A DNA stretch of 64,000 nucleotides, taken from assembly GCA_964057225.1 (NCBI GenBank), contig OZ059900.1, forward strand, positions 4,288,501-4,352,500, given 5' to 3'. The DNA comes from Auanema rhodensis (lineage: Eukaryota; Nematoda; Chromadorea; Rhabditida; Rhabditidae). Positions within the stretch are counted from its first letter, which is position 1, and the number at the start of each line of letters is the position of its first letter. Below are positions 1 through 7,566 of the stretch, piece by piece. The notes under the pieces are model-generated. The model was not told the DNA's origin and did no database searches. It saw nothing but the letters and a program-made list of their open reading frames with translations. The translations under genes were made by a program, and so were the position numbers.

Positions 1-126
1 TCATCGGAATATAAACATTATGAAATAATATCTGAAGATTGTTACACTATTCACCGAAACGATATCACAATCGTAAGGTAGCAGGAGAAAAATTTTACAA
101 TAATTTTCGTTATCTGCAATTTTACT

Positions 127-150
127 TGTTCACATTGAAAAATGTGAATA
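127..150 (+). other. Hairpin with GNRA tetraloop upstream of 18S (unit 1; repeated in every unit)
   Basis: TTCACATT at 129-136 pairs perfectly with AATGTGAA at 141-148, closing a GAAA loop; a G-T wobble and a T-A pair extend the stem to 127-150. In B units (for example unit 2, 3277-3300) the loop is GTAA, which is also a GNRA tetraloop, and the stem is unchanged. It lies about 130 bp before the 18S start, where an external transcribed spacer would be expected. Confidence 0.6.
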
Positions 151-280
151 TTTTCTATAATGTGTCGTTTCTGTGTGATTTTTCAACTTTCTTAATTTTT
201 TTGGTGAATTGGGAAAAAAAAATTATTCTACTTCTCGATATTTATATTGTTTAGTAAGAAATAATGGATTCTCTATTGCG

Positions 281-1124
281 AATCTGATTGATTCTGTCAG
301 CGCTGTATGCTCAAGTAAAAGATTAAGCCATGCATGTATAAAGTTCATTATTTTTGAGAAACTGCGAACGGCTCATTAGAGCAGATATGATTTTTCTCGA
401 TTTCTATGGATAACTGTGGTAATTCTGGAGCTAATACATGCTTAATAGTTGTTCTTCTTCCCAAGTTCAACGCAGTTATTAGTACAAACCAATTTAATGT
501 TTGTTGACTCTGAATAACCCAGTTAATCGACGGTTTTACTGTCTTTTTTCGAGATTAATGTTTGCCCTATCAACCTGATGGTAATATAGAGTTTTACCAT
601 GGTGATCACGGGTAACGGAGAATTAGGGTTCGACTCCGGAGAGGGAGCCTTAGAAACGGCTACCACATCCAAGGAAGGCAGCAGGCGCGTAACTTATCCA
701 CTACTTCAGTGAGATAGTAACTAAAAATAAAAAGATCAATCTTTTTAGATTGATTATTTCACTGAGCTGAGCTTAAATAGCTCTACAAGGACCCAGTGGA
801 GGGCAAGTCTGGTGCCAGCAGCCGCGGTAATTCCAGCTCCACTAGTGTAAAACGTTATTGCTGTAGTTAAAAAGCTCGTAGTTGGATCTGAGGCATTTTC
901 TGTGATACGGCTTGCCGGTAATCATAGATGTGTCTATTTTGTCGGTTTTGTGTATGTACTTCGGTGTGTATACTGGCTCGGGTTTACTTTGAATAAATCA
1001 AAGCGCTCAAAGCAAGCGATTGCTTGTATGTGCTATCATGGAATAATAAAAGAGGACTTCGGTTCTATTTATTGGTTTGAGAGTCGAATTAATGATTAAT
1101 AGGGACGATTCGGGGGCATTCGTA
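281..1124 (+). rRNA. 18S rRNA, 5' half only (unit 1)
   Basis: The small-subunit rRNA starts at CTGATTGATTCTG (284) and includes AAGATTAAGCCATGCATG (about 329), GCGAACGGCTCATTAG (364), GGAGCTAATACATG (427), GGGTAACGGAGAATTAGGG (610), CATCCAAGGAAGGCAGCAG (666), GTGCCAGCAGCCGCGGTAA (812) and the V4 region (about 890-1085). It ends at GGGGGCATTCGTA. In a normal 18S the sequence should continue into the GAGGTGAAATTCTTGG block; here it turns into unrelated spacer. It is about 844 nt against roughly 1750 nt for a nematode 18S. The conserved core looks healthy, but without its 3' half it cannot make a complete small-subunit RNA, so it is probably a pseudogene unless the other half is supplied elsewhere. 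Variable sites in unit numbering: 492 A, 766 G, 934 C, 1010 A. Confidence 0.95.
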
Positions 1125-1286
1125 GGTGTTGTATCCAGTAGAGCAGTCTTTATAAACTGCGATCTGTTGAGACTATCCTTTGATTGGATGTTTTGTTTTA
1201 TACCTGAAAGTATACCTTATTCTTGTTTCAAATAACGTTTTATTGATTGTATATAGCGATAGCAATATTGATACCTTATTTTAAAA

Positions 1287-1349
1287 AAGGTATACTTTAT
1301 TTGTAAGAAAAGGTATACTTTATTTGTAAGAAAAAGTATACTTTATTGG
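1287..1349 (+). repeat. Three 23-bp iterons with GTATAC core (unit 1; repeated in every unit)
   Basis: AAGGTATACTTTATTTGTAAG occurs at 1287 and 1310 and, in shortened form, at about 1333, with an exact 23-bp period. Two related reverse-orientation motifs (GTATACCTTATT at 1210, ATACCTTATTTT at 1271) lie just upstream, so the block mixes direct and inverted elements; ATACCTT at 1271 can pair with AAGGTAT at 1287. Role unknown; binding sites for a rDNA transcription, termination or replication factor are possible but unproven. Confidence 0.75.
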
Positions 1350-1449
1350 AATATTGGAACCATTTTTCAAAAAAAAGCGCATATAAATGGTCACCCGAGA
1401 ATTTTAATTTAAAAAATCAAAAATTTTGATAAAAATGGCAAATTTTACT

Positions 1450-1495
1450 TGATTGATTCTGTCAGCGCTGTAGCTTTCCTCAAGGATTAAGCCAT
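1450..1495 (+). pseudogene. 18S 5'-end fragment F1, forward, degenerate (unit 1; repeated in every unit)
   Basis: TGATTGATTCTGTCAGCGC, then a diverged middle (TAGCTTTCCTCAAGG in place of TATGCTCAAGTAAAAG), then ATTAAGCCAT. Immediately upstream it reads TAC-T, the expected mature 18S 5' terminus, and homology stops there. Its diverged middle is nearly the same as that of inverted fragment R2, so F1 and R2 derive from one another. Confidence 0.85.
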
Positions 1496-1679
1496 ATCGG
1501 GAAATTTTCCAAAACATATTTCATATATAGTGTAAAATATGTAAAAAGAGTCAGAAAATAGAATAAGACTACTCTGAAAAATAGTTTTGAAAAAAAAAAT
1601 TTGCATATTTTTTCAAAAATTTCCATAATTTTTGACTAGACAAAATTTTTGGTCGGTTGGCGGTTTGGCTTAAAAAGTT

Positions 1680-1741
1680 CAACTTTCTACATGCATGGCT
1701 TAATCTTTTACTTGAGCATACAGCGCTGACAGAATCAATCA
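1680..1741 (-). pseudogene. 18S 5'-end fragment R1, inverted (unit 1; repeated in every unit)
   Basis: On the minus strand it reads TGATTGATTCTGTCAGCGC through GCTCAAGTAAAAGATTAAGCC and CATGCATG, matching about the first 62 nt of the main 18S copy with one or two changes near its inner end. The 5' limit is again TACTTG. Confidence 0.88.
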
Positions 1742-1781
1742 AGTACGTGAAAAAAATTTTTTTGTGGTCGGTGAGCGGTTG

Positions 1782-1829
1782 GCATGGCTTAATCCTTGAC
1801 GAAAGCTACAGCGCTGACAGAATCAATCA
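1782..1829 (-). pseudogene. 18S 5'-end fragment R2, inverted, degenerate (unit 1; repeated in every unit)
   Basis: Its minus strand matches the 18S 5' end with the same diverged middle as F1 (AGCTTTCGTCAAGG). The GAGCGGTTGG next to it resembles the reverse complement of the conserved CGAACGGCTC, which suggests an internal deletion of a longer fragment. Confidence 0.82.
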
Positions 1830-1968
1830 AGTAAAAAAAAAATTTTGTTTCTCAATTCCAATGTTAAAACTCTTTAAAAATGTGTAAAAAATGTTTTGAG
1901 AGTATCGTGAAAACATGTTGAAAAAAAAATTTTTTTTGGACTTGGAAATTTTTTTGGTCTCTGAGCTG

Positions 1969-2059
1969 TGAGCCTATCGCAGTTTCTCAAAAATGATGAA
2001 CTTTATACATGCATGGCTTAATCTTTTACTTGAGCATACAGCGCTGACAGAATCAATCA
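1969..2059 (-). pseudogene. 18S 5'-end fragment R3, inverted, longest copy (unit 1; repeated in every unit)
   Basis: Positions 1978-2059 are the reverse complement of 285-366 of the main 18S copy with one mismatch in 82 nt, and weaker similarity runs on to 1969. The flanking single-copy stretch 2060-2133 lies where the 5' external spacer of this inverted 18S would be. The Merlin element of unit 2 is inserted in this fragment. Confidence 0.92.
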
Positions 2060-2133
2060 AGTAAATGAGAGAGGAACGAAATTTTGATACCATATGTCTT
2101 CGGGGAAGTATTTCTGAATAAATTTTTTTTTTT
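2060..2133. other. Single-copy stretch between inverted 18S cluster and minisatellite (unit 1)
   Basis: It is conserved in all units (GAGAGAGGAACGAAATTTTG, CATATGTCTTCGGGGAAG). Read on the minus strand it sits immediately 5' of a TACTTGATTG 18S start, so it may be a relic of a genuine 18S leader. No gene seen. Confidence 0.5.
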
Positions 2134-3125
2134 CGCATTTTTGCAGGGAGAAAAATTTTTTAGTGAATTTTTACAAGGGAAAAATTTTTTTTTAGAATTT
2201 TTGCAGGGAAAAATTTTTTTTTGTGTATTTTTGTAGGAAAAATTTTTTTTCGTGTATTTTTGCAGGAAAAATTTTTTTTCGTGTATTTTTGCAGGAAAAA
2301 TTTTTTTTCGTGTATATTTGCAGGAAAACTTTTTCTTTGTGTATTTTTGCAAGAAAAGTAGTTTCTTCGTGTATTTTTGCAGGAAAAATTTTTTTTCGTG
2401 TGTTTATACATGAAAACTTTTTCTTTGTGTATTTTTGCAGGAAAAATTTTTTTTCGTGTATTTTTGCAGGAAATGTAATTTGTAGGTGTATTTTTGCAGG
2501 AAAAGTAGTTTCTTCGTGTATTTTTGCGGTAAAAGTAGTTTCTTCGTGTATTTTTGCAGGAAAAACTTTTTTTCGTGTATTTATACATGAAAACTTTTTC
2601 TTTGTGTATTTTTGCAGGAAAAGTAGTTTCTTCGTGTATTTATACATGAAAACTTTTTCTTTGTGTATTTATACATGAAAACTTTTTCTCTGTGTATTTT
2701 TGCAGGAAAAATTATTTTTCGTGTATTTATACATGAAAACTTTTTCTTTGTGTATTTTTGCAGGAAAAGTAGTTTCTTCGTGTATTTATACATGAAAACT
2801 TTTTCTTTGTGTATTTATACATGAAAACTTTTTCTCTGTGTATTTTTGCAGGAAAAATTATTTTTCGTGTATTTATACATGAAAACTTTTTCTTTGTGTA
2901 TTTTTGCAGGAAAAGTAGTTTCTTCGTGTATTTATACATGAAAACTTTTTCTTTGTGTATTTATACATGAAAACTTTTTCTTTGTGTATTTTTGCAGGAA
3001 AAATTATTTTTCGTGTATTTATACATGAAAACTTTTTCTTTGTGTATTTTTGCAGGAAAAATTTTTTTTCGTGTAATTTTGCAGGAAAAGTAGTTTGTAG
3101 GTGTATTTTTGCAGGAAAAGTATTT
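2134..3125. repeat. Minisatellite, 29-30 bp monomers with 146-bp higher-order repeat (unit 1)
   Basis: There are two main monomer families: GTGTATTTTTGCAGG followed by an A/T tract or GTAGTTTCTTC, and GTGTATTTATACATG followed by AAAACTTTTTC. Five monomers (four of 29, one of 30 bp) make a 146-bp higher-order copy, seen at about 2581 and 2727. Monomers at the left edge are diverged (GTGAATTTTTACAAGG, AGAATTTTTGCAGGG) and those in the centre nearly identical, as expected for unequal crossover. Open frames run through it in several frames on both strands because the monomers lack stops; these are not genes. Confidence 0.95.
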
Positions 3126-3430
3126 TACATAAAATTTTTACTGGAATGTTTCATCGGAATATAAACATTATGAAATAATATCTGAAGATTGTTACACTAT
3201 TCACCGAAACGATATCACAATCGTAAGGTAGCAGGAGAAAATTTTTACAATAATTTTCGTTATCTGCAATTTTACTTGTTCACATTGTAAAATGTGAATA
3301 TTTTCTATAATGTGTCGTTTCTGTGTGATTTTTCAACTTTCTTAATTTTTTTGGTGAATTGGGAAAAAAAAATTATTCTACTTCTCGATATTTATATTGT
3401 TTAGTAAGAAATAATGGATTCTCTATTGCG

Positions 3431-4274
3431 AATCTGATTGATTCTGTCAGCGCTGTATGCTCAAGTAAAAGATTAAGCCATGCATGTATAAAGTTCATTA
3501 TTTTTGAGAAACTGCGAACGGCTCATTAGAGCAGATATGATTTTTCTCGATTTCTATGGATAACTGTGGTAATTCTGGAGCTAATACATGCTTAATAGTT
3601 GTTCTTCTTCCCAAGTTCAACGCAGTTATTAGTACAAACCAATTTAATGTTTGTTGACTCTGAATAACCCAGTTAATCGACGGTTTTACTGTCTTTTTTC
3701 GAGATTAATGTTTGCCCTATCAACCTGATGGTAATATAGAGTTTTACCATGGTGATCACGGGTAACGGAGAATTAGGGTTCGACTCCGGAGAGGGAGCCT
3801 TAGAAACGGCTACCACATCCAAGGAAGGCAGCAGGCGCGTAACTTATCCACTACTTCAGTGAGATAGTAACTAAAAATAAAAAGATCAATCTTTTTAGAT
3901 TGATTATTTCACTGAGCTGAGCTTAAATAGCTCTACAAGGACCCAGTGGAGGGCAAGTCTGGTGCCAGCAGCCGCGGTAATTCCAGCTCCACTAGTGTAA
4001 AACGTTATTGCTGTAGTTAAAAAGCTCGTAGTTGGATCTGAGGCATTTTCTGTGATACGGCTTGCCGGTAATCATAGATGTGTCTATTTTGTCGGTTTTG
4101 TGTATGTACTTCGGTGTGTATACTGGCTCGGGTTTACTTTGAATAAATCAAAGCGCTCATAGCAAGCGATTGCTTGTATGTGCTATCATGGAATAATAAA
4201 AGAGGACTTCGGTTCTATTTATTGGTTTGAGAGTCGAATTAATGATTAATAGGGACGATTCGGGGGCATTCGTA
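3431..4274 (+). rRNA. 18S rRNA, 5' half only (unit 2)
   Basis: It has the same extent and truncation point as the unit 1 copy. It differs by T at the 1010-equivalent position, giving GCTCATAGC in place of the conserved GCTCAAAGC. Confidence 0.95.
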
Positions 4275-5192
4275 GGTGTTGTATCCAGTAGAGCAGTCTT
4301 TATAAACTGCGATCTGTTGAGACTATCCTTTGATTGGATGTTTTGTTTTATACCTGAAAGTATACCTTATTCTTGTTTCAAATAACGTTTTATTGATTGT
4401 ATATAGCGATAGCAATATTGATACCTTATTTTAAAAAAGGTATACTTTATTTGTAAGAAAAGGTATACTTTATTTGTAAGAAAAAGTATACTTTATTGGA
4501 ATATTGGAACCATTTTTCAAAAAAAAAGCGCATATAAATGGTCACCCGAGAATTTTAATTTAAAAAATCAAAAATTTTGATAAAAATGGCAAATTTTACT
4601 TGATTGATTCTGTCAGCGCTGTAGCTTTCCTCAAGGATTAAGCCATATCGGGAAATTTTCCAAAACATATTTCATATATAGTGTAAAATATGTAAAAAGA
4701 GTCAGAAAATAGAATAAGACTACTCTGAAAAATAGTTTTGAAAAAAAAAATTTGCATATTTTTTCAAAAATTTCCATAATTTTTGACTAGACAAAATTTT
4801 TGGTCGGTTGGCGGTTTGGCTTAAAAAGTTCAACTTTCTACATGCATGGCTTAATCTTTTACTTGAGCATACAGCGCTGACAGAATCAATCAAGTACGTG
4901 AAAAAAATTTTTTTGTGGTCGGTGAGCGGTTGGCATGGCTTAATCCTTGACGAAAGCTACAGCGCTGACAGAATCAATCAAGTAAAAAAAAAATTTTGTT
5001 TCTCAATTCCAATGTTAAAACTCTTTAAAAATGTGTAAAAAATGTTTTGAGAGTATCGTGAAAACATGTTGAAAAAAAAATTTTTTTTGGACTTGGAAAT
5101 TTTTTTGGTCTCTGAGCTGTGAGCCTATCGCAGTTTCTCAAAAATGATGAACTTTATACATGCATGGCTTAATCTTTTACTTGAGCATACAG

Positions 5193-5200
5193 CGCTGACA
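5193..5200. repeat. Target-site duplication, left copy (CGCTGACA)
   Basis: The 8-bp CGCTGACA directly before the element is repeated exactly at 6483-6490. Uninterrupted units have a single CGCTGACA at this place, so this is a true duplication made on insertion. Eight to nine bp is the length known for Merlin. Confidence 0.97.
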
Positions 5201-5233
5201 GGCTCTTGTGCAGATGTCGCCACCCCACAATTT
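5201..5233 (+). repeat. Merlin left terminal inverted repeat
   Basis: 33 bp starting GGCTCTTGTGCAGATGTCGC; 32 of 33 positions match the reverse complement of the right end (C versus T at position 26). Confidence 0.95.
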
Positions 5234-5259
5234 ATGCAATTAAAATTCTAAATTTGTTT

Positions 5260-5282
5260 GTTAGCGGTTGTCTATTGCGCGA
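5260..5282 (+). repeat. Merlin subterminal direct repeat, left
   Basis: GTTAGCGGTTGTCTATTGCG and following CGA recurs in the same orientation at 6371-6393 with two mismatches; a shorter GCGGTTGTCT lies near 6310. May be internal transposase binding sites. Confidence 0.7.
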
Positions 5283-5311
5283 AAAAAAATAATTATATTG
5301 AAAAAAATAAT

Positions 5312-6245
5312 TTATTTTGATAATGACTTTTGATAACAAGCGATATCATTTAAAATTAATTCAAAAATATCCTGTCCTCTGAATCTTTTCCTGTACATGT
5401 ATTCACATAGATATGAATCTAACATTCCTTCATGTACTCCCCACATTCTTTTGAATCTCATTTTGGCTACATTCCACATTGATTCTACTTTGTTGGTGCA
5501 AGCACCAGTAGAAGGATCCACGAAATTCTTCGAGTGGTTGACGGTCATGTGCTTGTAATTCATATCCATCAGAGGTATACCATTATAACTCTTCCAACAA
5601 TCAGAAATGATGGTAGTTCCTTCTTTTATAGAAACTTTGATGCATGACTCAAGAGTGTCCTTGGTTCTATCAGGAACAACATAGATAAAGCATTCATTTG
5701 TTTCGCGACAAATGCCACCAAAAACCCATGTCTGCTTTTTCATGCGACCTACATTGTATTTCCTTCTAGATACCAAACTCTCATCAATTTCCACGGTGTA
5801 ACCTGGACCACCAATTACAACAGGGTCTTGAAGAAGACGCCAAGCACAAACTTCTCGAAGAAAGTTATTATAATCCACAATTGTGTGGTTAGAATTAATT
5901 TTCAATTGTTTTTTGCAAAACTCTATAGTTGTTAATTCTTCGCTCCACCAATATATGAATGACACAATGATTGGTAGTGGGAGATGGCAATCTAAAGCAT
6001 ATATAAAGAAATATATGCCATTAATTAAATATACCTTCAAACCATGTGCCTGATTTTAAACTGAGCTCTTTATTGCACTTTTTATCAATGCAGCGGAATC
6101 TATCTCTCTTTTCAGAAAGCATTAACTTCATTCTCGTACCACAAATACAAGTTCTTTCTTTTGGGAGCAAATTCTTTTCTTGTAGAAATTGAATGCATTT
6201 TTCTTTTGTGCAAATTAGAAGCCAAAAATCCATGAAAGCAGCCAT
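5312..6245 (-). CDS. Merlin transposase (IS1016/ISXO2-like DDE), one 43-nt intron
   Basis: It cuts the element at its inverted repeats and reinserts it, in the nucleus. Two overlapping open frames join when a 43-nt intron (5992-6034) is removed: exon 1 is 6245-6035, exon 2 is 5991-5312, giving 296 residues. The join restores the family motif GTWFED-CHLPLPIIVSFIYWW, whereas exon 1 alone reads into a stop four codons later. Residues 33-57 form a zinc-ribbon-like set (C33, C35, C52, C57). The likely catalytic triad is D140 (VEIDES), D201 (IISDCWKSY) and E240 (TNKVESMW), with 38 residues between D201 and E240. The start is the first ATG in the open frame. An AATAAA overlaps the stop codon (5311-5316, minus strand). 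No frameshift or premature stop seen. The length fits the family. Expression is not shown by the sequence. Confidence 0.9.
5992..6034 (-). other. Intron of the Merlin transposase gene
   Basis: GTATAT at the 5' splice site (after GAAG) and GCTTTAG at the 3' site; 43 nt, AT-rich. Short introns are typical of nematodes, although the usual acceptor there is TTTTCAG. It is inferred from restored protein homology, not from transcripts. Confidence 0.82.
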
Positions 6246-6370
6246 TATTATCGAAATAAAGAATCGAAATGATTTAAATTTGTTAATTTTTCATTTTTAA
6301 TGATAAAAAGCGGTTGTCTGTATATATTACCTTCCAAAACTTTTTAATTAGTTGCGCGCATAGTCAATAG

Positions 6371-6393
6371 GTTAGCGGTTGTTTATCGCGCGA
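6371..6393 (+). repeat. Merlin subterminal direct repeat, right
   Basis: GTTAGCGGTTGTTTATCGCG and following CGA; partner of 5260-5282. Confidence 0.7.
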
Positions 6394-6400
6394 ACAGTTG

Positions 6401-6441
6401 TTGGTTCCATACCGCTCGATGACAATCGAGTGAGGAACCAA
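6401..6441. other. Stem-loop near the Merlin right end
   Basis: TTGGTTCC at 6401 pairs with GGAACCAA ending at 6441, and CGCTCGAT at 6413 with ATCGAGTG (one G-T). It has no counterpart at the left end. Function unknown. Confidence 0.65.
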
Positions 6442-6449
6442 TAATTCAG

Positions 6450-6482
6450 AAATTGTAGGGTGGCGACATCTGCACAAGAGCC
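6450..6482 (-). repeat. Merlin right terminal inverted repeat
   Basis: Ends TCTGCACAAGAGCC; pairs with 5201-5233 with a single mismatch. Confidence 0.95.
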
Positions 6483-6490
6483 CGCTGACA
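6483..6490. repeat. Target-site duplication, right copy (CGCTGACA)
   Basis: Exact match to the left copy; followed by GAATCAATCA, the continuation of the interrupted 18S fragment R3. Confidence 0.97.
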
Positions 6491-6574
6491 GAATCAATCA
6501 AGTAAATGAGAGAGGAACGAAATTTTGATACCATATGTCTTCGGGGAAGTATTTCTGAATAAATTTTTTTTTTT

Positions 6575-7566
6575 CGCATTTTTGCAGGGAGAAAAATTTT
6601 TTAGTGAATTTTTACAAGGGAAAAATTTTTTTTTAGAATTTTTGCAGGGAAAAATTTTTTTTTGTGTATTTTTGTAGGAAAAATTTTTTTTCGTGTATTT
6701 TTGCAGGAAAAATTTTTTTTCGTGTATTTTTGCAGGAAAAATTTTTTTTCGTGTATATTTGCAGGAAAACTTTTTCTTTGTGTATTTTTGCAAGAAAAGT
6801 AGTTTCTTCGTGTATTTTTGCAGGAAAAATTTTTTTTCGTGTGTTTATACATGAAAACTTTTTCTTTGTGTATTTTTGCAGGAAAAATTTTTTTTCGTGT
6901 ATTTTTGCAGGAAATGTAATTTGTAGGTGTATTTTTGCAGGAAAAGTAGTTTCTTCGTGTATTTTTGCGGTAAAAGTAGTTTCTTCGTGTATTTTTGCAG
7001 GAAAAACTTTTTTTCGTGTATTTATACATGAAAACTTTTTCTTTGTGTATTTTTGCAGGAAAAGTAGTTTCTTCGTGTATTTATACATGAAAACTTTTTC
7101 TTTGTGTATTTATACATGAAAACTTTTTCTTTGTGTATTTTTGCAGGAAAAATTATTTTTCGTGTATTTATACATGAAAACTTTTTCTTTGTGTATTTTT
7201 GCAGGAAAAGTAGTTTCTTCGTGTATTTATACATGAAAACTTTTTCTTTGTGTATTTATACATGAAAACTTTTTCTTTGTGTATTTTTGCAGGAAAAATT
7301 ATTTTTCGTGTATTTATACATGAAAACTTTTTCTTTGTGTATTTTTGCAGGAAAAGTAGTTTCTTCGTGTATTTATACATGAAAACTTTTTCTTTGTGTA
7401 TTTATACATGAAAACTTTTTCTTTGTGTATTTTTGCAGGAAAAATTATTTTTCGTGTATTTATACATGAAAACTTTTTCTTTGTGTATTTTTGCAGGAAA
7501 AATTTTTTTTCGTGTAATTTTGCAGGAAAAGTAGTTTGTAGGTGTATTTTTGCAGGAAAAGTATTT
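6575..7566. repeat. Minisatellite of unit 2
   Basis: Same monomer order and length as unit 1, with CTTTGTG in place of CTCTGTG at the internal joints. Confidence 0.95.

Larger units (their letters stand above)
1..3150 (+). repeat. Array unit 1 (3150 bp, haplotype A); reference unit
   Basis: This unit supplies the numbering used for all others. Haplotype A is marked by GAGAAAAATTTTAC near 83, hairpin loop GAAA at 137-140, A at 1010 in the 18S fragment, and an 8-A run near 1369. The inverted 18S cluster is at 1680-2059. Stretches with no recognisable gene are 1-280, 1125-1286, 1350-1449 and 1496-1679, all AT-rich spacer. Confidence 0.97.
5201..6482 (-). mobile_element. Merlin-family DNA transposon, complete
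   Basis: The 1282-bp element has ends starting GGCTCTTGTGCAG, near-perfect terminal inverted repeats, an 8-bp target duplication and one transposase gene on the minus strand. It is present in unit 2 only, so it arrived after the array was formed and has not been spread by unit exchange. Perfect duplications, an open reading frame and matching ends indicate a young, possibly active copy. Family assignment rests on the IS1016/ISXO2-like DDE transposase and the duplication length. Confidence 0.93.

Noticed and set aside
90-112. ATCGTAAGGTAGC resembles a conserved large-subunit rRNA motif
   Set aside because: Only about a dozen bases agree and the flanks show no further LSU similarity; probably chance.
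39-254. 71-codon open frame upstream of 18S
   Set aside because: AT-rich spacer with a hairpin. The frame is interrupted in B units by the loop change and has no family resemblance.
1-280. Possible spliced-leader, 5S or tRNA gene in the spacer
   Set aside because: I looked for an SL1-like sequence, 5S internal boxes and tRNA A/B boxes and found none convincing in the unit.
902-1099. 65-codon open frame inside the 18S V4 region
   Set aside because: It is within recognisable rRNA sequence and is broken by the 1010 T variant in B units.
1657-1887. 76-codon open frame repeated in units 1-19 (starts with a non-ATG codon read as M)
   Set aside because: It lies on the antisense of 18S fragments R1 and R2 plus spacer; its conservation is explained by the DNA repeat.
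2192-2678. Open frames of 70-151 codons on both strands in the minisatellite of every unit
   Set aside because: The monomers (29-30 bp, not a multiple of 3) lack stops in several frames, so overlapping low-complexity frames (KYTKKKFSC, FRVFIHENFFF) appear on both strands. They vary with copy number and match no protein family that I know.
2134-3125. CRISPR-like array
   Set aside because: The monomers are tandem and abut without unique spacers of fixed length, and the sequence is eukaryotic nuclear DNA; it is a minisatellite.
6364-6579. 71-codon minus-strand frame across the right end of the transposon
   Set aside because: It runs from unit spacer through the inverted repeat into the element, with no domain; a chance frame.
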